Source: JAJYTL01 sp046705265 (GTDB taxonomy: Bacteria > Pseudomonadota > Alphaproteobacteria > Ferrovibrionales > Ferrovibrionaceae). From it: a stretch of 29,873 nucleotides of DNA. This document shows positions 1-7,698 of this stretch, in pieces (within the stretch, counting starts at the first letter, position 1; each line of letters opens with the position of its first letter). The translations under genes and the position numbers were made by a program. The notes beneath the pieces were generated by a model. The model ran no database searches. It saw only the letters and a program-made list of their open reading frames with translations, and had not been told where the DNA came from. The stretch covers positions 1-29,873 of the forward strand of contig JBJKQL010000044.1 in assembly GCA_046705265.1 (NCBI GenBank), written 5' to 3'.

Positions 1-1
1 G

Positions 2-391
2 TGGCATGGACATACGCGGGCCGGCCAAGCTGGAGCGAACGCCGGCGCGGCGAAAACCGTGCCGAGCCGAGCGCCGCAGCGGGATGCCTTGACGGCGAGA
101 CGAAGGGCCAAGCCCGTGACGTCAAAGCTGATCGGGATGCCCGCCAAGGAGATCTCATCGCTCCTCGGCAAGCCGACGCTCCGTCACCGCGAATCGCCGG
201 GGCAAGTCTGGCAATATGCGGCCGACGACTGCGTGCTTTACGTCTTCCTTTATAACAGCCGCACGAAAGCTGCCGACCCGGCGCGGGTTCGTTATGTCGA
301 ATCTCGTGATCCGAACACCGCGGCGCGCGAACCGACACTGCCTTGCGTCAACCAGTTCCTACGCCGCCACGCCGCTGGCGACGTCAGCTGA
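2..391 (+). CDS. Small SmpA/OmlA-like hypothetical protein, 5'-truncated
   Basis: The reading frame is open from the first bases of the window to a TGA at 389-391, so the gene probably begins outside it; an internal ATG lies at 59. The visible part has a basic linker followed by a compact domain with the pattern LIGMP..EI..LLGKP, then QVWQYAADDCVLYVFLY and a terminal CVNQFL. That pattern is known from short alphaproteobacterial envelope proteins resembling the SmpA/OmlA fold, usually lipoproteins. The two cysteines, in DDC and PCV, could form a disulfide. The signal peptide or lipobox expected in this family would be upstream of the window and cannot be seen. No function is assigned; the family resemblance is by eye. 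Confidence 0.6.
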   Translation, partial: WHGHTRAGQAGANAGAAKTVPSRAPQRDALTARRRAKPVTSKLIGMPAKEISSLLGKPTLRHRESPGQVWQYAADDCVLYVFLYNSRTKAADPARVRYVESRDPNTAAREPTLPCVNQFLRRHAAGDVS

Positions 392-473
392 CGCCGAGAC
401 CGCTGTGTGTGCTTGTCGGTTTCGGGAAACTTTACATCGTTATTTCGTCGTCTCGTGGAAAAAAGGCACCACC

Positions 474-812
474 TTATGGCAACGCCACCGGTTGCGTTGG
501 CGCAACCCAAGCCGAACCGCTCGACACAGCCCTAGCCAGGGCGGCCAACAGCGCGTCGTAATATTTCGCGACCGCTTCGGCGAACGCGGTGAACTCGGCG
601 GTAGACGGGAAGGTATGCATCGCGCCGTCGATATCCAGCCACGCTCTCGTGGTCTGCCCGTTTGTGAACTTCCCCGTTGTCGCAATATAAACCTGCTCAC
701 TGGTAATATTGGCGCGCGACTGCGGCTCGAGCGCGTAGGTCCCATTCAGCACCGACGCATTCGCGGTTGAAGTAATGGCCACGCCAGCATTCGCAGCGGC
801 GCCAAAGGACAT
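474..812 (-). CDS. Phage-tail-associated-like hypothetical protein
   Basis: This 112-residue protein begins MSFGAAANAGVAI and contains NGTYAL, ANITSEQVYI, GKFTNGQTTRAWLDIDG and MHTFPSTAEFTAFA, ending in PTQPVALP. I recognise this arrangement from small proteins encoded beside tail-fibre genes of prophages: an NGTYAL opening, a GKFTNGQTTRAW centre, a TFPS-TAEF-TAFA helix and a short W-APTQP tail. No other phage gene lies nearby, so it is either a prophage remnant or a domesticated orphan. The ATG at 812 has only a weak GAGCAG-like ribosome site, so the N-terminus may be missing; full-length relatives often have extra upstream sequence. It is divergent from the DUF2336 gene, with a hairpin between them. 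Family identity is from memory of similar sequences. Confidence 0.55.
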   Translation of the reverse strand: MSFGAAANAGVAITSTANASVLNGTYALEPQSRANITSEQVYIATTGKFTNGQTTRAWLDIDGAMHTFPSTAEFTAFAEAVAKYYDALLAALARAVSSGSAWVAPTQPVALP

Positions 813-839
813 CTGTGCTGCTCGTAACGTGTTCTGGCA

Positions 840-879
840 TTAGGCGCAGACGCCACAAAGGTGGCGATATTGCGCCTAA
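840..879. repeat. Nested inverted repeat between divergent genes
   Basis: Outer arms TTAGGCGCA (840-848) and TGCGCCTAA (871-879) pair perfectly. Inside them CGCCAC (851-856) pairs with GTGGCG (861-866) around an AAAG loop. The two helices are separated by a short asymmetric bulge (2 and 4 nt). There is no T-run on either side, so a terminator is unlikely. It lies between the divergent genes at 474-812 and 973-2142. Confidence 0.7.
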
Positions 880-972
880 GCAAAAGATAATTGTTTGTTA
901 ACCGAAATCCAGGATCGTTGCACCACGGGCGTCTTCGTGGTGCGTTTCCCGATTGAAGAACTGTCCATCAAA

Positions 973-2142
973 ATGGACTCGGCATCGATGTCTATGTCCG
1001 GAACCCCTCGGGCACAGCTTTCGCGACTGCTGGCGGACCTGCAAGAATCCCGGTCCACCGAGGTACGAACGCGCGTCGCTGAACGTGTCGGGCACGCCTA
1101 TGCGAACGACCCTCTAAACGACCAGGAACGAGTCTTGGCGCGCAAGATCTGCGAGGTCTGCGCCACCGATCTCGAGGTCCAGGTGCGAGCAGCCCTCGCC
1201 CACGAACTCTGCACTTCTCCCTTGCTGCCGCATAAATGGGCTCTCCGCCTCGCCAAGGACGTTCAGGAAGTCGCATGCCCCGTCCTGTCGTTTAGCGAAA
1301 TCCTCAGCGACGCTGATCTGCTTAGCATTATCGAAACAGCCTCCCAAGCGAAGTTGCACGCTATCAGCCGGCGCAAAGCCATATCGGCAACGATAGGCCG
1401 CGAACTCGTTGAACGCGGCGATATTCAGGTGGTCACGTCGGTCGTCTCCAACCCCAACGCGGCACTCGATGAGACCAGCCTAGACCGGGCCCTTCAACGT
1501 TACCCTGCCGACGAGACCATCCATATCGCCCTTGTTGATCGGCCGCTCCTGCCAGAGTCGATCATCTCCAAGCTGATCGTGTCGATCGCCGATGGGCTTG
1601 TCGATCGGTTGGTTGCTCGCCAAAAACTCCCTCCTCAGCTGGTTTTTGGTCTTGCTCGGCGCGCAGAGGACACCGTCCTGATTAGCCAGCGGCACCAGCA
1701 GACCGCGAAGCTCGTAAAGGCGCTCCATGCACAAGGGAAGCTGACGCCCATGCTGTTGCTGCGGTCGCTCGTAAAACGCGAACGAGCATTCTTCACTTGC
1801 GGGATGGCCCAGCTCTCCAATCAGCCGCAAGAAGCGGTGGAAGCGCTATTATTCGGCGGTGAGGCTCTGGAACGCAGCGACCTTTATAAACGGGCAGGAT
1901 TCCCGCCCACCCTTTCATCGGCCTACAATGCCGCGCTGTCGGCTTTCCGAGACACCGGGTCTACGGAAACAGATCTCGATCAAGTCGAGTTCGAGAAAGA
2001 GGTGGTGCTTCGGCTGGTCCAGGCCTATCCGTACGTATCGCTCGCAAACATCGACCAAGTCCTTTCCGAGATCGAAAGATCGATCCTTTGGAAGGAGGAC
2101 CCGTTAGCGGTGGGTCATACGACCAGAGCTAGGGCCCAATAA
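973..2142 (+). CDS. DUF2336 domain-containing protein
   Basis: This is a soluble, helical protein of about 389 residues from the ATG at 973; the frame is open from a TTG at 895. The sequence fits DUF2336: an N-terminal helical repeat (STEVRTRVAERVGHAY), then ERVLARKICEVCATDLEVQVRAALAHEL, a DVQEVACPVLSFS segment, and a D-ADLLSIIETASQAKLHAISRR segment, which is the most recognisable part. The architecture suggests HEAT-like helical repeats, so a scaffold or regulatory role is possible, but the family's biochemical function is not established to my knowledge. The family is strongly associated with Rhodospirillales and relatives. It has no operon partner: the upstream gene is divergent and about 500 non-coding bases follow. 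The start is uncertain, since neither candidate has a strong ribosome-binding site. Confidence 0.8.
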   Translation: MDSASMSMSGTPRAQLSRLLADLQESRSTEVRTRVAERVGHAYANDPLNDQERVLARKICEVCATDLEVQVRAALAHELCTSPLLPHKWALRLAKDVQEVACPVLSFSEILSDADLLSIIETASQAKLHAISRRKAISATIGRELVERGDIQVVTSVVSNPNAALDETSLDRALQRYPADETIHIALVDRPLLPESIISKLIVSIADGLVDRLVARQKLPPQLVFGLARRAEDTVLISQRHQQTAKLVKALHAQGKLTPMLLLRSLVKRERAFFTCGMAQLSNQPQEAVEALLFGGEALERSDLYKRAGFPPTLSSAYNAALSAFRDTGSTETDLDQVEFEKEVVLRLVQAYPYVSLANIDQVLSEIERSILWKEDPLAVGHTTRARAQ

Positions 2143-2645
2143 TCCTCAGCGGCCGCTCATTCTCATTAAGGGTCCTTTGAAAAAGTAATCGACAGGGGCC
2201 CGATGGTGTGATTCGAAGGCATCACAAAATCTCCAAACCGTTGGGAGACCGATTGCTGCCGGTTCGTAGCCCGATTTAAACAAAATCAATCCATTTATGA
2301 CCCGTTGTTCCGGGGCTCGCTTCGGCATCGACTCCCGATCTGCTTTTCGTTCAGCCTCATGAGTCGCCACTGTATAGCGCATGGACGGTGCCCTTAAGCC
2401 CAACGTCTTCGGCAAACCGCACAATTCGAACTGTAATCAGGGAAGCCAGCCAGTCAAAAACGGTATTATGGCGCAAGCGCCATAATACCGGGCTGTCTGT
2501 GACCCGGCCGCCCTCATCCAAGATAAAGCTTGGCACCGCACCGCGGCTTCGCCCATCATGCCGATGACATTAAACGGCAACCTAAATGCGGTTTCATGAC
2601 TGACGCGCTGATTTCGATGTCGATGAAACCTCTCTTGACCAACAG
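2143..2645. other. Intergenic stretch of about 500 bases
   Basis: I see no convincing gene here. A 92-codon minus-strand frame (2146-2424) exists but has no recognisable motif or good ribosome site. The only clear structure is the perfect palindrome at 2461-2490. Confidence 0.5.
2461..2490. repeat. Perfect 14-bp inverted repeat with 2-nt centre
   Basis: CGGTATTATGGCGC (2461-2474), AA, then the exact reverse complement GCGCCATAATACCG (2477-2490). It is preceded by AAAAA on the plus strand. Read on the minus strand it is therefore a strong hairpin followed by TTTTT, the form of an intrinsic terminator, but no minus-strand gene lies to its right. It could equally be an operator or a recombinase site. 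Confidence 0.85.
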
Positions 2646-3509
2646 ATGCGTATCCTGCTTGTTACCGACAGTCATCTCGCCCCAACGGCTGCACCCTGCA
2701 ATGCCAATTGGCACGCAGCCAAGGCGTTCGCACAGCGCGTCGGGGCCGACCTCACGATCCATCTCGGCGACATCACCTTTGACGGCATAGACGCTCCAGC
2801 TCACCACACCTGGGCCCGCGACGAGAGCGCCAATTGGCCCACACCGCTTCGCTTCCTCCCCGGCAACCACGACATCGGGGACAATCCGCCGGCGCCCAAT
2901 ACCGCCGCCCCACAGCCGCTCGATCTCGCATTACTATCCCGCTATCGGCACCAATACGGACCCGACCGTTGGGCGATCGATGCCGAATTTTGGCGCCTTA
3001 TTGGCATCAATTCGCAGCTCTTCGGCTCCGAAACGGCGGAAGAGGTCGCCCAGTGGGACTGGCTTGAACGTGAGCTTGCCACCGCACATGGTCGGCCGAT
3101 CGCTCTATTTTCGCATAAACCCATCTTCCTGAATGACCCAGGGGAGCCGACATCACCAGCTAGCCGCTACCTGCCCATTGGCCCACGGCTCCGGCTTCTC
3201 GAATTGCTGCAGCCGGCTGATCTGCGTCTCATTGTGAGTGGACATGCCCACCAATTCCTTGATCGAAACGTAGTCGGCGCGCGTCATATCTGGCTCCCCG
3301 CCACCTCCTTCATCATTCCTGATTCCATTCAGGAACGTGTCGGGGAAAAGATAACGGGGTTGGGCCTCATGGAACTGGACCCCGTTGAATGCCACTTTGA
3401 TCTGATCCGCCCAAGAGGCATGGGGCAAACCAGCCTGCTCGATCCGGCTTTTGCGGAGCTACGCGAAGCGCGCGCCACGTCGCTAGCGACGCGCCAGAGC
3501 CGCGTATAG
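2646..3509 (+). CDS. Calcineurin-like metallophosphoesterase
   Basis: This is a 287-residue cytosolic phosphoesterase with all the metal-binding motifs of the family in order: D8-x-H10 (VTDSH), G41-D42 (LGDIT), G73-N74-H75-D76, H157 (FSHKP) and G199-H200-A201-H202. These ligands hold the di-metal centre. The layout, with DSH at the very N-terminus and GHAHQ about 85 residues before the end, resembles the class III cyclic-nucleotide phosphodiesterase group (CpdA-like, about 270 residues), but substrates vary widely in this family and cannot be read from sequence. The ATG at 2646 is chosen because MRILLVTDSH is the natural beginning of the fold, although no clear Shine-Dalgarno precedes it. The neighbours do not indicate a pathway. 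Confidence 0.88.
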   Translation: MRILLVTDSHLAPTAAPCNANWHAAKAFAQRVGADLTIHLGDITFDGIDAPAHHTWARDESANWPTPLRFLPGNHDIGDNPPAPNTAAPQPLDLALLSRYRHQYGPDRWAIDAEFWRLIGINSQLFGSETAEEVAQWDWLERELATAHGRPIALFSHKPIFLNDPGEPTSPASRYLPIGPRLRLLELLQPADLRLIVSGHAHQFLDRNVVGARHIWLPATSFIIPDSIQERVGEKITGLGLMELDPVECHFDLIRPRGMGQTSLLDPAFAELREARATSLATRQSRV

Positions 3510-3692
3510 ACCCCCGGGCGTGAAGCGGTCGCTCCAGAGCGAACCAATAAGGAGGGATCAACGCCATGCCCGCCGCGGCAGGTCCTCGGTTGCTTGAGAG
3601 ACCCGATACCCTTTGACATCTGGACGGTAACATGACCTTGTGTTTCCAGTCGTAATGCAGCCGTGTGTTTCCGGATTCTGAAAGGGTGCGAT

Positions 3693-4308
3693 ATGGTGCA
3701 GATCAAAACCCTTGAGCAGTTGCGCGCGAATTTGGCTGAACCCAATCCTCTGACAAAGGCAAAGATACGCACCGCGTTGGATGATCAGGCCCGCGCTTTC
3801 ATCGCCATAAGTCCGTTTCTCCTCCTTGCCACGGAAAACGAGGATGGCTCAATCGAGATCCGCCCGAAGGGTGATGGGCCAGGTTTTGTTGCAGTCGAGG
3901 ATGATCGCACGCTCCTGCTGCCGGATCGCCCAGGGAACAATCTCGCGTTTGGCCTCACCAACATTCTTCGCAACCCTGAGGTGGGATTCATTTTTCTTAA
4001 TCCGGCGGCAACCGACGAGACCTTGCGTGTAAGTTGGACGGGCGACGATACATGACGATCCCGTGCTTCGCGAGCGACTGAGCACACGCAGCACCCCAGC
4101 CGGGCTAGTGATACGGATCGGCATTACCCGCGCCTATTTTCATTGTGCTCGGGCCGCGCTGCGCACCGGCTTGTGGAATCCCGAGGGTTGGCCCAAGCCT
4201 TTGCGCATCCCCTTCGGGCGAATCACCGCCGACGCCACGTCTTCTTATAGCCAGCTGGAGGAACAGATCGACCGTTGTGTCGCCGAAGGTTACCACTCCG
4301 GCTTATAA
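3693..4308 (+). pseudogene. PPOX-type FMN-binding flavoprotein, frameshifted
   Basis: The first frame (3693 to a TGA at 4053-4055) encodes the N-terminal two thirds of a pyridoxamine-phosphate-oxidase-like split-barrel protein: FLLLATENEDGSIEIRPKGDGPGFV, LLLPDRPGNN and NPEVGFIFL. The expected continuation, ATIHDDPVLRERLSTR, then AYFHCARAALRTGLW-NPEGW, is found in another frame up to the stop at 4308. The two halves join if one base is removed in the stretch 4029-4035. Together they give about 205 residues, the normal length for the MSMEG_1061-like PPOX subfamily, whose hallmark is the C-terminal HCAKA-x-xR-S/T-GLW-P motif. The start at 3693 follows an AAAGGG-like site. The gene is either truly broken or carries a sequencing or assembly indel. 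Substrate unknown; PPOX proteins usually bind FMN or F420. Confidence 0.8.
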
Positions 4309-4439
4309 TTGACGATTGCGCTACCGAAAGCGCGAGCGTAACGGTGATGGGGGAAGACGCTGAAACCTGCTCACTCCCTTAAGGGACCAAAATCGAACGA
4401 CGCCAAGTTGCGTTGAGACAGCGGCGACAAACGGAAAGA

Positions 4440-5159
4440 CTAGGATACGTTGGAGTTGCTGGCCAACAGCGTTTGTTGACTCACCTGTTCCGCCGCCACC
4501 GCGGCGTGTGGATTTTTCAGCACGAACCGAATCGTCAGGCCATGTTGCGGCGTTTGAAGTGCGACGGCGACGCCCCTGTCGTTGACCCACATCACCTGAT
4601 GCTTATCGCTGTCAATGAAAAATTCCCAGAGATGCATGGTTCGTCCACCGAAAGTCACTGTTTTCTTCCCGCGACTGATCACCCTGGCCCTGACGACCTT
4701 TCCCGTTTTAGTGGACATTAGACTCCCGGTTCCTGGAGTCACCGGCACCCATGGATTGGTGGGACGCACGGCCGCCGGGGCGATAATAGTGCCCGTCGGC
4801 GTCTTGACGACGAACCGGTCACCCTTAGCCTTTCCCGTCACGTCGATCTTTGCACCATCGTCGTCGGTATCGCTTCGAAAGGCAATCATACGGCCGTCGC
4901 GCCACCGCTCGAGACGATTCGCATCCTGCCGATAGACCGGAAAACCAAGGAACCGAATCGTCACGTGCATTTTGGTGCGCACGTCAACCTTGTCGCCGAT
5001 GTGGGTTACGATGTTGGTATAGGTGCCGATATTGCCGTAGGTGCGGCTCTCGATCTCGTACCGATATATTTGCGGCGCGGCGCACGCGGGACGCCCCGCC
5101 GCGGTGGCCACGGCGAGCGCGAAGAATGCGAAGATTGAAATCCGTGTGCTACGGCTCAT
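4440..5159 (-). CDS. Exported DUF6134 family protein
   Basis: This is a protein of about 239 residues with a signal peptide: MSRSTRISIF, a hydrophobic core FAFFALAVATAAG, and a likely cleavage after ACA. The mature part has the DUF6134 pattern: YRYEIESRTYGNIGTYTN, VTIRFLGFPVYRQDANRLERW, a GRMIAFRSDTDDDG segment, APAAVRPTNPWVP, and a C-terminal IDSDKHQVMWVNDRGVAV. It probably acts in the periplasm or at the outer membrane; no activity is established for the family to my knowledge. The start at 5159 is preferred over an upstream one at 5240 because GAGGAAGGA lies six bases before it and the signal peptide starts there. It is transcribed alone, away from the plus-strand genes on both sides. Confidence 0.8.
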   Translation of the reverse strand: MSRSTRISIFAFFALAVATAAGRPACAAPQIYRYEIESRTYGNIGTYTNIVTHIGDKVDVRTKMHVTIRFLGFPVYRQDANRLERWRDGRMIAFRSDTDDDGAKIDVTGKAKGDRFVVKTPTGTIIAPAAVRPTNPWVPVTPGTGSLMSTKTGKVVRARVISRGKKTVTFGGRTMHLWEFFIDSDKHQVMWVNDRGVAVALQTPQHGLTIRFVLKNPHAAVAAEQVSQQTLLASNSNVS

Positions 5160-5463
5160 GGCCGCGTCCTTCCTCGATGACAAAAATACCCGAAGACGCA
5201 TGAATTTTTCAAGACGCCTTCGGATGAGGCGCTGTGGCAAGTTTGTATCGGTTCGGGTAGGCTCTTGCGAAGCGGAGGCGAGTTTTCGGGCTCTCCCGTC
5301 CCAGTTGAGCTTCTGGCTATGCGGATTCGAAGGTAGCGCGCGACAGCCGCTTCTCTGTCATTTCAGCATCGAGATGATCCAGGCGTGAGTGCTGCATGCC
5401 ACAGTCCTCAAAAGCCCCCGATGGCATAGTTGGCGGTTGATGGTGTCGTAAAGGAGAAAGGCA

Positions 5464-6348
5464 ATGAACATCGGCTTTATTGGGCTCGGCCAAATGGGCG
5501 TCGGCATGGCAGCCAAGCTATTGAAGGCCGGCCATGACGTGACCGTCTATAACCGAACAGCGGCCAAGGCTGCGGCGCTCGTGCGCGAGGGCGCGAAAGG
5601 TGCCATCCGTCCCTCCGATACCTGTCGAGGCGAGGCCGTTGTCAGCATGTTGGCTGACGATCAGGCGGTGGAGAACATCGCCTTCGGAGAGACAGGTCTC
5701 ATCGCGAGCATGTCGCCTCGTGCAATCCACGTGTCATCGAGCACCATAAGCGTCGCTCTATCGGAAAGATTAACGGAGGCCCATGCACGAGCAGGCCAGC
5801 ATTTCATCGCGGCACCGGTGTTTGGCCGTCCCGAGGCTGCAGCGGCCGGAAAGCTTTTCGTGGTGGCGGCTGGCGAGAAGAGCGCCGTGGAGGCCATGAC
5901 GCCGATTTTCGACGCGATAGGGCAACGGACGTTTGTTGTCTCGGAAACGCCAAAAGCCGCCAACCTCGTCAAGCTCAGCGGCAACTTCCTGATTGCCACG
6001 GTGATCGAATCCCTTGGCGAGGCCACCGCCCTTATCAGGAAGGGTGGCATCAATGTAGGCCAATACATTGATGTTCTGACATCGAGCTTATTCAACGCCC
6101 CGGTGTACAAAACTTATGGCGGCTTGATCGCCAGCGGGAAATTCGAACCAGCCGGATTCGCTGCACCACTTGGACAGAAGGATATACGGCTGACGCTCGC
6201 GGCTGCGGAAGACCTTGGCGTACCTCTGCCGCTCGCGAATCTTCTTCGCGATCGTTTTCTCGCTTTGCTCGCGCGTGACGGCCACGAACTCGATTGGTCG
6301 GCGATTTCCACTCTCGCTGCAAGGGATGCCGGATTGCTCAAGGATTGA
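5464..6348 (+). CDS. NAD(P)-dependent beta-hydroxyacid dehydrogenase
   Basis: This 294-residue protein belongs to the 3-hydroxyisobutyrate dehydrogenase / GLYR1 family. It opens with the Rossmann dinucleotide motif G7-L-G9-x-M-G12. The adjacent VYNRT at 28-32, with Asn-Arg after the second strand, suggests NADPH preference, as in glyoxylate/succinic semialdehyde reductases. The helical C-terminal half carries the catalytic Lys170 and Asn174 in NLVKLSGNF. The substrate-binding sequence usually written DAPVSGG is here AAPVFGRPEAA, typical of the GLYR-like branch rather than of true HIBADH. A strong ribosome site, AAAGGAGAAAGGCA, fixes the ATG at 5464. Likely reaction: reversible oxidation of a short 3-hydroxy or 2-hydroxy acid; the exact substrate is open. 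Confidence 0.85.
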   Translation: MNIGFIGLGQMGVGMAAKLLKAGHDVTVYNRTAAKAAALVREGAKGAIRPSDTCRGEAVVSMLADDQAVENIAFGETGLIASMSPRAIHVSSSTISVALSERLTEAHARAGQHFIAAPVFGRPEAAAAGKLFVVAAGEKSAVEAMTPIFDAIGQRTFVVSETPKAANLVKLSGNFLIATVIESLGEATALIRKGGINVGQYIDVLTSSLFNAPVYKTYGGLIASGKFEPAGFAAPLGQKDIRLTLAAAEDLGVPLPLANLLRDRFLALLARDGHELDWSAISTLAARDAGLLKD

Positions 6349-6571
6349 GCTGGGGCCTCTCGACGATGACATCGTCACAAAATCGGAAGCTGAACAACTT
6401 GCCAATCGATGCCACGAAGCGATTTCTTGCCACCGCAGCGGAGTGCCCGCTCCCCGTTGCCTCGGGCCGGCCTCATGCGACCGTGGCTTGGGGCCTTGGC
6501 CGACGAGACGTCAAAGCATCGTCTCAAGGGGTGACAGCGCCGCGCCGCGACGCGCAGAAAAGAGTGGCCAG

Positions 6572-7330
6572 TTGATCCACCACCAAGTTAAGGCGCTCCG
6601 ACGCGCCACGGTGATCGCTATAGCTCTGGTTTTCACCGGCGCGGCCGTCTTCGGAGTGCTACTTGCGGCGACACCGTCTGCCGGCGAAGCCGTCGATATC
6701 GCGCGGGCCCAAGCGAAACGACATGGAATCGGGTACCCCGGCCCACCGCTTCCGCGGCGATTCACCGAAGCTCTTGTCGCGACGGAAGACCACCGCTTCT
6801 ATTCGCTGATCGATCCCGGCCTCGACCCCTTCGCGGTGACCCGCGTTATTCTCGGCCGCGTGTTGGGATTTCGCAACCAGGGCGGCAGCACTATTGAACA
6901 GCAACTTGCCAAAATGCTTTATACTCCCGACCGCAGCGGTTATGCGACCGTCGATCTGGAGCAGATCGCGATCGCCATCAAGCTAAATTTCACTTATACC
7001 AAGATGCAGATTTTATCCATGTATGCCGAGGTTGCGTATTTCGGCAATGGCTACTATGGCCTTGCGGCAGCAAGTCGCGGATATTTCGGTCGCAGGCCAG
7101 CGGATCTGACTTGGGCACAGGCCGCGATGTTGGCCGGAGTCGTTAACGCGCCAACCGATGACAATCCTCGCCTCCATCCCGCGAGAGCCCATGCGCGTGA
7201 AACCCACGTCTTCCACCGGTTGGTCGCGGTCGGTGATCTCACAAGATCACAAGCCGAGGCCGCACTATCGCAGCCACTCGGCCTCGTCGCCGGAAAGAAC
7301 GCCGACGGCCCTCCATCGCGCTCCCGATGA
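6572..7330 (+). CDS. Monofunctional GT51 peptidoglycan transglycosylase, probable TTG start
   Basis: This encodes about 252 residues: a membrane anchor near 13-33 (TVIAIALVFTGAAVFGVLL) and one GT51 domain that would polymerise lipid II on the periplasmic face. Visible family motifs are E72-D73-HRF (first catalytic Glu), QGGSTIEQQLAK (103-114), D-L-E130-QIAIAIKLN (second conserved Glu), then QILSMYAEVAYFGNGYYG and AAMLAGVVNAP. No penicillin-binding domain follows, so it is MtgA-like. The frame is open back into the preceding dehydrogenase and has no ATG between 6349 and the conserved domain. The TTG at 6572, with AAAAGAG upstream, gives a normal anchor; a GTG at 6443 is an alternative. The usual EDxRFYxHxGxD is EDHRFYSLIDPGLD, so the conserved His is absent, perhaps a subfamily trait. 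Confidence 0.8.
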   Translation: MIHHQVKALRRATVIAIALVFTGAAVFGVLLAATPSAGEAVDIARAQAKRHGIGYPGPPLPRRFTEALVATEDHRFYSLIDPGLDPFAVTRVILGRVLGFRNQGGSTIEQQLAKMLYTPDRSGYATVDLEQIAIAIKLNFTYTKMQILSMYAEVAYFGNGYYGLAAASRGYFGRRPADLTWAQAAMLAGVVNAPTDDNPRLHPARAHARETHVFHRLVAVGDLTRSQAEAALSQPLGLVAGKNADGPPSRSR

Positions 7331-7698
7331 ACACGTCAGCCAGGCTGCTAACCGTTGAGGAAAAAAAGGCGATCAACCACCCACCGCCGCGCCTGCCTAG
7401 TCGACCCGTTGACTTGTCGTCACGCGGCATCGCGTACCGGCTCTTGGTGGCGGGCCGTCGTTCCCAGCCGATATTCAGAGGCATAGGTCAACGTCAAGTT
7501 ATCCGAGCCCCCCGTGTGCCCACGGCGCCGATCGCAACGGCCGCCGGGGTCTTCTCCGGCCACGCTGCTGTGCCGTGATAGACGATTGCCGAGAAAATGC
7601 TCGCCGAGACATTGAGAAATTAGTTTCTCGCGGCGGTAAATATCCCGTACAAGGGATGCCTCGGCGATGACGGCTTGGGATATAAGGGATAGCGGCTG
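7331..7698. other. Intergenic stretch of about 370 bases
   Basis: I see no convincing gene. The only local structure is a small hairpin, GAGAAA/TTTCTC at 7614-7629, without a T-run. Open frames here have no recognisable motifs. Confidence 0.4.

Noticed and set aside
840..879. Integron attC site
   Set aside because: The outer arms have GCCTAA/TTAGGC, but the conserved GTT and AAC bases are replaced (ATT and AAG), the element is short and there is no integron integrase or cassette array.
2146..2424. Minus-strand frame of 92 codons right after the DUF2336 gene
   Set aside because: It has no recognisable motif, poor ribosome site and an amino-acid composition typical of chance frames in GC-rich DNA.
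3613..3641. Sigma70 promoter upstream of the PPOX gene
   Set aside because: A perfect TTGACA is present at 3613-3618, but there is no acceptable -10 element at 16-19 bases (CCTTGT at 17).
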